In this document: positions 25,001-33,690 of the stretch, in pieces
Layout: every line of letters begins with the position of its first letter
How positions within the stretch are numbered: position 1 is the first letter of the stretch
NCBI RefSeq assembly: GCF_949987535.1
Contig: NC_080067.1
Coordinates: forward strand, 3,906,001-3,970,000
DNA from: Balaenoptera acutorostrata
Lineage: Eukaryota; Chordata; Mammalia; Artiodactyla; Balaenopteridae
Direction of reading: 5' to 3'
DNA length: 64,000 nucleotides
Program-made: the position numbers and the translations under genes
Notes under the pieces: generated by a model
What the model was told of the DNA's origin: nothing
The model's input: only the letters and a program-made list of their open reading frames with translations
Databases searched by the model: none

Positions 25001-25550
25001 TGAGTAAAGCAATTTCGAGGAAAAATATCCCCATGGAAGAGTTTAAATCTATACAATAATTTAAAGCAAAACCTTTTTATCAAAGCCACAAATTATGCCC
25101 TGAATAGGTCTGCCCAAAGTCTAACAAAATTTATAGAAGTTTGAGGATCCAGTGCTTGATTTAACTCTATGCTCTACCAGCTTAGTAGAGAGCATGAATA
25201 ACAGACTAAGACAGCAAAGCAATTTTCTAAACTAAAATGTACCTAAGCATCTAAAAGGTTTTACATCATCCTTAATGACCTATCAAAGATCCCTGACCAG
25301 GCGATCATACATCTTTGAATTCACTTTACACATACGTACAAGGGTCCACTCCAAATCAATCCACCACCTCTCTTCGACATGAGACTACGTGGTCAGACAC
25401 TCATCAAAACGTTATACTCAGGTTATTCAATTTCAGCTGTTAACTTGATGTCAGCACCCAAACAAGCATTAACCAACGAACAGAAGCAAAAGTTTATAAT
25501 AACAAGAAGAAAAAACCTAAAAGTTTAAACAGAAAAAAAGAAAAAAAACC
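22086..25550. other. Repeat-poor AT-rich intronic block, about 3.4 kb
   Basis: I recognise no SINE, L1, L2 or MIR in this stretch, although the window average is roughly one young SINE per 3 kb. It lies directly downstream of exon 3 in gene orientation. No coding exon was seen. Confidence 0.55.
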
Positions 25551-25564
25551 TAAAGGGAGCTCAC

Positions 25565-25615
25565 CTGCAGTTGGGTGGAGGGTCTAAAGTGATGTCCGCC
25601 AGCTCCTTCTGAATC
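25565..25615 (-). CDS. UBE2E1: UBE2E1 coding exon 3: 51-nt in-frame exon, start of UBC core
   Basis: The minus strand reads acceptor ...CTGTCTCCAG (AG at 25617-25616), then G ATT CAG AAG GAG CTG and on to AAC TGC AG, then donor GTGAGC from 25564. Joined to exon 2 (AG plus G = Arg51) it gives R-IQKELADITLDPPPNC, the first helix and following loop of the UBC domain in UBE2E1. At 51 nt with phase 2 at both ends, it can be skipped without a frameshift, removing 17 residues. I recall an annotated human isoform 17 residues shorter, which fits, but I cannot check it here. In E2 enzymes this helix contacts E1 and helps form the RING surface, so a skipped form would probably be impaired (inference). 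It lies about 4.06 kb downstream of exon 2 and just beside a CpG island. Confidence 0.95.
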
Positions 25616-25922
25616 CTGGAGACAGGAAGCGAGAGGGGGAGAGAGAATCAGGAGTGGGCGGCCGCCCCGCAGGGCAGACAAACCCCCCCGCCACGCGCCG
25701 CGGCCCGAGCTGCCGGGGAGCAGGACCTGCACCCCGCGAGGAAAGAACCGGCCCCACCCGGGCGGGAGCCCCGGCCTCCGTCCCCTCCACCGCCCTGGGT
25801 TCGAATCCCGCCTCACGCACTACGGCAGGGCTATTTCTCACCAATTTCCACTTAGGAAATCGTTTTGAAGCTCCTCACTCGCAGCTAGTTTCCGGAATTG
25901 TATCACAATATGTTTGGCGGGC

Positions 25923-25939
25923 GGGGGGGGGGGGGGGGG
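25923..25939 (+). repeat. Poly-G tract (17 G)
   Basis: An uninterrupted G run immediately next to the minisatellite in CpG island 2. It could form a G-quadruplex, and is likely length-variable. Confidence 0.9.
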
Positions 25940-25950
25940 AGAGCACCCAG

Positions 25951-26234
25951 CACCTCGGGTTCCCTCCCCCCACAGAGCGACACCCCCACCCGGGCCGCCG
26001 GGCACCTCGGGTGCTCCCAGCCCGCAAAGCGCCCCGTCCAGGCCGTCCGGCACCTCGGGTGCTTCCCCCTCCCCCCAGAGCGCCCCCCCCAGGCCGCCGG
26101 GATCTCGGGTGCTTCCCCCTCCCCCCAGAGCGCCCCCCCAAGGCCGCCGGGCACCTCGGGTGCTCCCCCTCCCCCCAGAGCGTCCCCGCACCTCGGGTTC
26201 CCTCCCCCCACAGAGCGCCCCCCCCAGGCCGCCC
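25951..26234 (+). repeat. GC-rich minisatellite, about 50-bp unit, 6 copies
   Basis: Units begin CACCTCGGGT at 25951, 26003, 26051, about 26101 (variant GATCTCGGGT), 26152 and 26189. Each continues through a C/T-rich run with CAGAGCG and ends GGCCGCCGGG. Unit lengths are about 52, 48, 50, 51, 37 and 46 bp; the fifth is cut short. Units 1 and 6 share a GGTTCCCTCC variant while 2-5 have GGTGCT, so the order shows internal amplification. Confidence 0.9.
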
Positions 26235-26897
26235 GCGTCCCCGGGGACGAAGCCAACATGGCCGCTCCCGGCGAGGCCCCGCGGGCGCTGGCTGACCAGC
26301 CGCCGCCGTCGGGCTGGGGGCGGCGCGGGCCGCACGGCGGACCCCGGTGGGCCGCTCCGCCCCCGCCGGCGGCCCCGCCCCCCTACCCGAGCGCTCGCCG
26401 GCCGCGGACGAAGCCTCGGGCCAGGTTGGGGATCCCACAGCTCGCCCGCCGCCTCCCGCCCGGACACCCCGGCCCGCAGCCCGCACAGGTGCACCGGCCG
26501 CCCGCACCGCCCGCCCTCTCGGCTCACCTGCCCGGCCCTGCTCTAGCCCGGACACCCTCTCACTTCTCTTGGGCCTGCACCCCACACCGGCTCAGAACCC
26601 GGGACCCCCACCCAGTTTCCCATCTCCGCAGCGGCCCGCGACTCCACAAAGAACCCATCCCCCACCCCTAGGCCGACGCCACCCGGCAGTTCACACCGAG
26701 CCATGGCCTTTGTCTTCAGCTTACCTAGGCGCTTCGAGCATCAATTCCTACGACAAAGTTTGAGGCCTTTAAGCCTTCTCCACCTTCTAAACGGAGCCTT
26801 CTATTTTTATAACCTTTCCTGCTCCTATCATATAAAGCCCTAAAGGGCTACGTTACAACTTAAAAATCTCACTGAGGCAGCACAGTAGTAAAAAACT

Positions 26898-26935
26898 AAC
26901 ACACACACACACACACACATACATACATACATACA
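26898..26935 (+). repeat. (CA)n(CATA)n compound microsatellite
   Basis: About ten CA units followed by about four CATA units. Confidence 0.95.
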
Positions 26936-28250
26936 ACCGCAATGGATGCTTTTCTCTTCCCAGAGGTTTTCTGAAGGTAGAAAGACAGGCTGGCTAGGTG
27001 CAATGGGGAATACAGGTTTTAGAAGACACTGTTCTGTCCATTTACAAGTAAAGAGAAATTTACTTCTGATTGGGGTGCTGATTAGGGAAGTTCTTTCAAC
27101 TTTCCTATTGAAGGATATTTCCCGTCCCCTACGAGTTCTGGTGAACTTTACAAAGGGCTTTGCTCACTATCTCTGATACCTACTTAGCTGTGCCCTGCTC
27201 AATTCTATTGCTATCAATTATCAGTTCAGTTCGGAGACCTTGGCATCCCCACTGTTTGACTCATTATTGCGTGTCAGACTAAAAGTTTGGAACCCTGGCT
27301 TCCTGATTCTTCACCTGCATCTACTAGAACGACTGTATATGTTAAGACCTATGTACACGGGCCAAAATAACCTCCCCCTGAGCACAACTTTTATAAAAAC
27401 ACACACTGACTTCACTTCTCCTTGTCAACAACCTCTCCTATAAAATGTTCACTGAAAAGGTAGCTTCTTCTTTAATACCTAAAAAGTATAATGCCAGACA
27501 GCTTTGTCCACTTCATCTCTACAACCAACACCCGCACCGTTTCTAGAGTACTGGTAAAAGATTCGTTAAGAGTAACCCACACACATGCTCCAGAGTCATT
27601 CTTGTCCAGACCACCCTTGATGGGGGCTTTTCCTTTACGCGTGGACTCAAAACCAACATGCCGTTTCCAACATGCAGTTAAGTAACCTTCCAGTCTGCCA
27701 ATTCAGGTTTCTCTTTCATTCTATCTCCTGGTGTATGTGCCTTTTCCAGTTCTATGGGCAACACCTACCTTCCAAATCAACCCATTTCCCAGAGCAGCAT
27801 CTGCAGGGTCCCACTACCATCACTTTTCCCCTTATTCTTTCCTGGATACACTGTCCCTCTCCACTTTTTTACCTTTACCGTTAACCATAGCCCTGCTCTG
27901 CACTAACAGCCACTCTCTCAGCAAGATTCCCACGGAGCTAAAGCTGATGTTAACTTTATAGATAAAACTACCGTTGGTAGCTTCCCACCTTTCATTTGTT
28001 TTACACCCACCATCTCTTTCTCAAGCATTTCCAAATGAGTTTTTAACCTCCTTAGCGTGTATGGACAAATTGTGTCTAATGAAAAAAATCCCCTCTGTAA
28101 TTTGCTGACACAAAGCAGACTATTTTATATTTGATGCCTGTGCCTTTATCCCCAAATATATTCATGTACACCAGGGATATGCAGCAAAATATAAAAATAC
28201 TAATGACCTAAAGCACATATTCTACCTTTATTTTAGGTCAGGCCAAAAGT

Positions 28251-28288
28251 TGCCCCAGCTTGGACGAGGGAGCCCAGAAGCTGGGGCA
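28251..28288. repeat. 11-bp perfect inverted repeat
   Basis: TGCCCCAGCTT at 28251-28261 and AAGCTGGGGCA at 28278-28288, with a 16-bp spacer. It could form a hairpin in the UBE2E1 primary transcript. Confidence 0.8.
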
Positions 28289-29673
28289 GGTGGGGGGTGA
28301 CTAAGGAAAGCCCCATCCAAAGTGGGCAGGGTAGAAGCCAAAATTCTGGGGGAACACCAGCACAGGGCTAATCAAGGAGAGCCAGTCAGGACTCCTGGGA
28401 AGCTGAGACGCAATCAAACTAACCCTCTGAAAATGAGAACAATCTTGCCAAGACATCTTGCCACTTAACTCTACACCTCTACGCTGTTTACAATAAGCTG
28501 AAGTCATTCCTTCTTCCTCCTATGGTCAGGTCACCAAAGCACTTTACCAACTTTCCAAATTTCAAGTCAGGGAGAATGACAGGACAAACTTTCAAACTCT
28601 GAGAGTTTTGGCTCACTACTCAGTGGAAAGATCTAAAGCCTCATGTTCCATTTTATTTTACATTCTTTAAGACAGATAGCTCTCTCTAACCTACCATTTG
28701 GATTCCTTACTATCTTTCTGGTTTGCCACTTTAAAGTTTAATGACTGTACACCTGACAGCAGAAGGATTTATGAAAAGGTATGAGAGTTCCCAGGAATCT
28801 GCTAGAGATTACTTTAAGGGTCATGGGATCAGAGGATACTGCTACTGAAAAAAGATGAAGGTAAAACGTAGCTTCTTCCAGAGACGTAAGAGGAAGAGAA
28901 GAAAGATAAAGAGCCTCTGCTTGAATTCATCTTGAAAACAAAAACCAAAAAACAACTGTACAGCCAAAGAGAAGAGAAAATAGCACGAAAAAAACTGAGT
29001 TCCCCTGAAATTTGGTAAACTGAAGCTCTGAAAGAGAACAACGAAGAATCCCCAAAATAGCCTAAATAACCATTTTACATCATTTATTGATTCATCCACT
29101 TGCCTCAACTCTCTAAATCAGAAACATCTCTTTAAATTCCATCCGAAAACATCTATCTCCACCTATTACATGTTTCACTCTGCTAATGTGAGTTATTCCT
29201 TGTGCAATTTGTGATGAAAGCTCTATTCAAAACAGATCATATGTGCAACAGGTGAGAAGGAAGTAAGACGGTAACAGAATTCGCTGTGATAGAGGTGTCC
29301 AGGCAGGTATTAGTAACTAAGTGGGATGCCAGCCTTGGGGAGGGTCACAGATTAGTGATTATAATAGGACAAGTCATCTGAAATCAGATTTGGGGGTCAC
29401 TAATAATACTAACAAGGATTCTTACAAACTGCAGCAAGATATGGGAAAGGCAAGCCACAACAGCTGCATGTGGACCATGATTAAAAAAGAAAACAGAAGA
29501 AGCAACAGAGAAAAACCATCAGGGCTTCCAAGGCCCTCTTTTTCCTTTTTAAAAACACATAACCCATGGGGAGCGTTTAAGCTACCCTCCTTGGAGGCAG
29601 ACCAAATGCAGCAAGAGGCAGTCCGTTCGGGAAATAGGAAGCCTGCTGGGGTTGGGGGGGTGGGGTACGGTAC

Positions 29674-29825
29674 CTCTTGGCGCTGGTGGAGAGGAGTTTG
29701 GAGTTTTTGCTCATGCTGACTTTACTCTCCTTCTTCTTGGGGGTGTTTGTTTCTTTCTCGGTTTGCTGGTTGGAGGACGAAGATGAGGAGGAGCTGGTGC
29801 TGGCCCTCGAATCGTCATCCGACAT
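29674..29825 (-). CDS. UBE2E1: UBE2E1 coding exon 2: N-terminal extension of E2 enzyme (residues 1-50 plus 2 nt)
   Basis: Read on the minus strand from the ATG at 29825, this encodes MSDDDSRAST, a run of eight serines after that Thr, then a Gln/Glu/Lys-rich stretch with TPKKKESK and KLLSTSAK. It matches my recollection of human UBE2E1 (UbcH6, a 193-residue class III ubiquitin-conjugating E2). The family takes ubiquitin from E1 and passes it to RING-E3 substrates in nucleus and cytosol. The Ser/Lys-rich tail precedes the UBC fold, which begins near residue 47. The ATG has G at -3. The frame stays open upstream, but only across the intron boundary at 29859, so this Met is the start. The exon ends AAG AG and is followed by GTACCG at 29673, so codon 51 is split. 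The UBE2E2 and UBE2E3 tails differ, so the paralogue call is good. The catalytic Cys lies outside the window. Confidence 0.95.
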
Positions 29826-29858
29826 AGCGAACCCCCCACCCCACCCCGAAAACAGCCC
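29826..29858 (-). other. UBE2E1: UBE2E1 exon 2, 5' UTR part
   Basis: On the minus strand a pyrimidine-rich tract (TTTCTCTCCCCCTGCAG) ends with AG at 29860-29859. The 33 nt between this acceptor and the ATG are G-rich and contain no upstream ATG. The exon therefore runs 29858-29674. Confidence 0.85.
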
Positions 29859-30877
29859 CTGCAGGGGGAGAGAAACAAAACAGAAAAACACAAACCATGC
29901 AGCCAGTGTACAGAAGGAACTCGGGCGCTGTCAGGAGGGCTTTGGCCCGGGGTGCACCCGGCCGCCCACCACCCTCCACTCGCTTTCCAAAGTCTTCAGG
30001 CCCTTCACGGCTTTTGCAAATCGGACGCTGCTTGTTTATCTCTGGCCCCAAGTGGGGGACGCGGTGGGAAAACGGTCGGGGGCGCAGCGAGCAGCCCCTC
30101 CCTCGCCCCCCGGGACTCCCCTCGGGGCAGGGAGGGGAGCAGCCGGCCGGGCGGGGGCGCGGGGCGCCCGGCCGGAGCGGGCAGGGAAGGTCCCGGCGGC
30201 CGGCCGGCCGGCCTCGGGCTGTTTTTTCGGCGGCTTTCCGGGGGTCGCGGGGGACCGGGGGGCCGGGAGCGGAGTTTGGCGAGGTCGGGAAGAGAGGAGG
30301 GCGGAGAGGAAGCCGAAAGGGGGGGGAGGGGGGACGGAGACGGGGAGCGGGTGCCCGGGTGGGGGAAGGGAGAGGCCAGCGGGGGTGCCGAGGCGGCGAG
30401 GCCCGAGGCCCCCGCCGCGCCCCGACGCCCCTCCGCCGTCCGGCTCGGGGCTGCGCGGCCGGGGCGGGGGTCCCGAGCACACGCCCGATGGGCACCCCCG
30501 GTGGGGGGGGGGCGGGGGGACTCGGCCTCCTCGGCGGAGGAATAACAATGAGCCCGTCCGCCCCGGAGGAGTTAATCCCCGCGGGCCCCCGCCCCGGGGG
30601 AAAACGGGGCTCCCCCGCCTCCCCTCCCCCGCTCCCGGCCCCCTCGGCGGCCAGCGGGGGGCTCCCGGGGCCGCGCTGACAGTTCGAGCCTCGGCGCCCC
30701 CCCGCCCCCGACGCGGGCTGCCCCCGCACCCCACGCGGCCCGGGGGTCCCTGCCCATCCCCCGCGGGCGGGCCCGGCCCCTCTCCGGCCCCCCGGTCCCG
30801 TGCCCGGCGGCGAGGGGTGTCCCCGAGGCCCGGCGGCGCGGCCGGGGGGCGGCGGGCGGCGGGGGGGATCCCCGTAC
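29859..30877 (-). other. UBE2E1 intron 1 (1,019 bp, CpG-island DNA)
   Basis: It is bounded by donor GTACGG (30877) and acceptor CTGCAG (29859), and is very GC-rich throughout. Long open frames on both strands here come from the lack of AT-rich stops and resemble no protein I know. Confidence 0.75.
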
Positions 30878-31020
30878 CTCTCTTTGTGTCTGGCTGCTCC
30901 GTGCCGCCGCGGCGGCTGCTGCTGCGGCTGCGGCTGGGCCTGGCCACTCGTGTCTCGCTCTCGCTGGGAGAGAAGCGGAAGTGCAGCAACAGCAACTATT
31001 AAACAGGCAATGGCTTCCCC
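30878..31020 (-). other. UBE2E1: UBE2E1 exon 1 (non-coding first exon; 5' limit approximate)
   Basis: On the minus strand a GC-rich leader ends CACAAAGAG and is followed by GTACGG, a good splice donor at 30877. This sits at the right distance and orientation to join the acceptor at 29859. The leader has (CAG/CCG)-rich sequence and no ATG. The transcription start is not marked by a TATA box; I place it near 30.98-31.05 kb because of the ETS-like site and the CpG island, so the upstream boundary is a guess. Confidence 0.65.
30975..30983 (+). promoter_or_regulatory. ETS-family-like site (GCGGAAGTG)
   Basis: GCGGAAGTG is close to the ETS/GABP core (CCGGAAGTG) and sits at the presumed exon 1 start inside the CpG island. 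Such sites often lie at or just upstream of TATA-less starts. Binding is not shown. Confidence 0.45.
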
Positions 31021-31038
31021 CAGCCACACACGCTCGCA

Positions 31039-31069
31039 CTCCTCCTCCTCCTCCTCCTCCTCCTCCTCC
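31039..31069 (+). repeat. (CCT)n triplet repeat upstream of exon 1
   Basis: About ten CCT triplets lie roughly at or just upstream of the inferred UBE2E1 start. The minus strand is GGA repeats. The tract is purine/pyrimidine asymmetric. Confidence 0.9.
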
Positions 31070-31282
31070 CGCCCCTCCCCCACCGGCCCGGTCCCACCCA
31101 CCCGCGCTCCCCGCCCCCTGGACACCTCCGGGGGGTCGCGAGCCGCGCTCGGGGGGCCCCGGGGCAGCCCGGCGCCGTCACCACCCGGGACGCCGAGCCA
31201 GGGGGCGAGGGCTGTGAATTTCCTCTCAAGTGGTCTGGGGACCCCCGGCTCCTGGGCTGGAGCGGGGAAGCCGTTCCGAGAC

Positions 31283-31303
31283 GGGGGGGGGGGGGCGGGG
31301 GGG
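31283..31303 (+). repeat. G-rich tract with one C interruption
   Basis: Thirteen G, one C, then seven G at the outer edge of CpG island 1. It is a potential G-quadruplex. Confidence 0.85.
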
Positions 31304-31390
31304 CGCCGGGAACTGTATGGAATAGGGCAATCACGAGAGGCAGTTCTTCCCAAAAGGGCTTCTGGAAGGGGCGGGGATGGCAAATTGGTT

Positions 31391-31408
31391 AAAAAAAAAA
31401 AAAAAAAA
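31391..31408 (+). repeat. Poly-A run
   Basis: Eighteen A just outside CpG island 1, with no SINE body attached. Confidence 0.85.
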
Positions 31409-31429
31409 GGTAATCTGGTGGCCAGGACT

Positions 31430-33284
31430 TTGGACTAGAGAATGCCCGGGAACTCCTAAAAAAGTGATCAGCTTGAGGGGGAAATTAGAAATCCTGCAAC
31501 AGGGTTTCCTGTGGGCTGAGCCTGGCTTTTCCCTCTGGCGATTTACCTTCCAGGAGCAGAGGTCGGTTTAGGCACGCCTGTGAGAAAATCCCAAGACAGG
31601 AGTTTTCTGCTCAGGCACGTGCAATTTTACGATTGTGGATTCTTCCAGTCACTTTTTATAGGAAGAGGTGGTGTTTTATAAAAGGGATACAAAGGATTTC
31701 GTGACAGGTAAAACCAACCGACGTGTGACAGCCTCACAAATGCGAGAAATCAATGGGAATAAACCCTATACTACTGAAGGAGACTGGATTTAGAATTTTT
31801 GGTGTCGGAAATTGGATTAAAGTTTGGGGGCCTGCTGTACCTTCTGCAGCGGCGATATAAATGCTATTCAAATAATCATAATATTTCTATAATAGTCCTT
31901 CTAATTCTTCTGAATTGTTCCTTATTTAGTATTTTTACGAAGATTGATTTTTTTTAAGATTAAGCCATCAAATTACAATTTAGTTTCTCACTTATCGGTC
32001 GTTTCAGTAGAAGGAAATTGAAGAGATAGGTGCGGTGTCACACATACTAGGTCTGGTGCTTTCAGCAACTGTCCAGTCAGATTTCCATGGGCCACTCTAA
32101 ATTGTCTCATTCAGATTGCCATCCTTTTCCATGGCAACAGTGTGGCTTCAGTTACCACAGGACAACACAAGCTATAAAGCCCGTGGCATATCCACTAAGC
32201 AGGAAAATGAGCATTCTTACTACCACCCACCTCAACCCCTTCTAGCCCTCAACAGGAAACTCCAACTTTATTAGGACTCAAAGTAATTGTGCAGACTTCT
32301 TGCTCAATCCTTACCAGGAAAGCTGTATCTACCAAGAACTGTCGTAGAATCAAGGGGTCCAAAAGCTGAGAAAAACCCGTGTAGGTCATCGTTTCAGCCT
32401 CCTACCTTGGAGCCGTCCCTCGGTCACTCAAATGCCTAGAAATTTTGAAAAGATCCCAGGCGTGTGTTTGGTTTCAGGGGTCTTGGTAGAGGATATAAAA
32501 ATAATAACATTCTCTGCTGTATGTTATTTGAAAACAACGTCCCCAAATCTCCTTAAAACCAGGTTGTATACTTTTTGTACTTTTGATGAAAAAAATATAT
32601 AAATTCGAGAGAAAACAATGAGCAAACATGAAACAAACTCAGTTGGGATGAAAAAAATAATCTGAAGACAGTTATTAAAATTGAGACTTCCTCTTAACGA
32701 AAATTTTGGGTTCCTGATACTTTAAAATACATGTCCACACTGTGAGTACAACCAGTAAAAATTCATATATGTATCAAGACGAGAGCTGGCAGAGAATACA
32801 GAAGAAGAGGTTTGATTTGCTGATGCGGCTGGGACGGTGGGTGAATTTTTTCTTTAATTTTGGTTGGCATAAATCATATATTTGGATACTAACTATAATA
32901 ATATTTTAAAAAAACTGAACGTAGTATTTTGTGTTGCATTGTTGATGCTTGGATGAGACTGGTCCCTGGGGAAATAAAATATGTAATGGAAGGGCCCCTC
33001 CTCTATAGGGAAGCGCTTTCCCAAGCTAGTCTGGAGGGACACTAGCTCTCTTTTGTGTACTAGGCTTTCTTATCTCTAACCCTGGTTAGTGCTTTATGGT
33101 TTGGGAATGACCTGCCGAGGGGGAATGACAACCTCAAAATGTTTAGAAAAGAATCCGCTGCTCTCGAAAGACTATTCTTTATATTCAGATAATTTTACAT
33201 ATACAGTTGTCTCCATCATAAAAAAATAATAATTCATTTGTAATCTTCTAACTCTACTTATTAGCTGCAAGGCCTAAGGAGATA
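31430..33284. other. Upstream flank, no recognised feature
   Basis: AT-rich DNA 5' of UBE2E1 with no young SINE. Could hold enhancers, but none is identifiable by eye. Confidence 0.5.
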
Positions 33285-33400
33285 AATTGATCTCTCTAAG
33301 CCTCCCTTTCCTCAGCTATGAAGGGCAATACCTGCGCTGTACTCACTGGTCGGTTGTAAGAAGGATCAAATGTGTATCTATAGTAAAAGTGGTTTATTAA
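33285..33400 (+). repeat. MIR SINE fragment
   Basis: TCTCTCTAAGCCTCCCTTTC and CTCAGCTATGAAGGGCAATA, then GTAAGAAGGATCAAATGTG, follow the sense MIR order. Confidence 0.7.
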
Positions 33401-33574
33401 CTTTTACTCAGAGTATTAATAATCCCACCCTTATTTTACTTCTCAGGAATTTTGTTAGGACACGGGGTCTTTATGACTTAGAATTGATGACAATATAGGA
33501 AACCTTCTAAGAGAAAGATCGGGTCGAGGAATCACAGGATTTTATTTCCAGGAAGGGGCCTAAGATAGCTTTGA

Positions 33575-33690
33575 GTTCAAACTCCTCATGTTGCAGATGA
33601 AGAAATTAAGGCAAAGGAAGCCACTGTGTCTTGTCCAAGGTCAAGCAGTAAGTCAGTGGCGGAATTGTGACTGTGGCCCATGATGATTTT
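33575..33690 (-). repeat. MIR SINE fragment
   Basis: TTGCAGATGAAGAAATTAAG, TTGTCCAAGGTCAAGCAG and AAGTCAGTGGCGGAATTGTG are antisense MIR. Confidence 0.75.

Larger units (their letters stand above)
1..25564 (-). other. UBE2E1 intron 3, 5' portion (continues beyond the window)
   Basis: It starts at donor GTGAGC after exon 3. I searched by eye on the minus strand for the next coding segments (GPKGDNIYEWRST and the VFFLDITF to Cys-containing core) and found none, so these exons most likely lie left of position 1. A missed short exon cannot be excluded. Confidence 0.7.
25640..26560. promoter_or_regulatory. CpG island 2, inside intron 2 beside exon 3
   Basis: A second block of high GC and dense CG begins about 25 bp upstream of exon 3 in gene orientation. 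It contains GC-box-like runs, a minisatellite, and a YY1-like AACATGGCCGC near 26257. It may be an internal or antisense promoter, or simply a GC-rich intronic island. No transcript can be proved from sequence alone. Confidence 0.8.
26561..29640. other. Intron 2 body, mostly unique
   Basis: No exon or confident repeat. Contains a microsatellite at 26.9 kb and an 11-bp inverted repeat at 28.25 kb, both listed separately. Confidence 0.55.
25616..29673 (-). other. UBE2E1 intron 2 (about 4.06 kb)
   Basis: It runs from the GT at 29673-29672 to the AG at 25617-25616. It contains the second CpG island and minisatellite at its 3' end, a CA/CATA microsatellite, and otherwise unique-looking DNA. Confidence 0.85.
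29940..31330. promoter_or_regulatory. UBE2E1: CpG island 1: UBE2E1 promoter
   Basis: A long block of very high GC with frequent CG dinucleotides spans exon 1 and intron 1. There is no TATA box near the inferred start. This is the usual architecture of a broadly expressed housekeeping promoter. Edges are set by eye. Confidence 0.9.

Noticed and set aside
1..25564. Later UBE2E1 exons (catalytic core)
   Set aside because: No minus-strand match to the expected peptide segments was seen; the intron is probably longer than the window.
26251..26265. ATGGCCGCT as a start codon of a new gene
   Set aside because: The reading is low-complexity and overlaps the GC island; a YY1-like site explains the motif better.
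25654..26671. Open frames of 118-257 codons on both strands
   Set aside because: They are translations of the minisatellite and CpG island 2; the same repeat reads open in several frames, with no known domain.
29815..31383. 522-codon minus-strand open frame, and overlapping plus-strand frames of 200-441 codons
   Set aside because: They lie in CpG island 1, cross the UBE2E1 splice sites, and are Pro/Gly/Arg low-complexity; open frames occur in several overlapping frames because stops are rare in GC-rich DNA.
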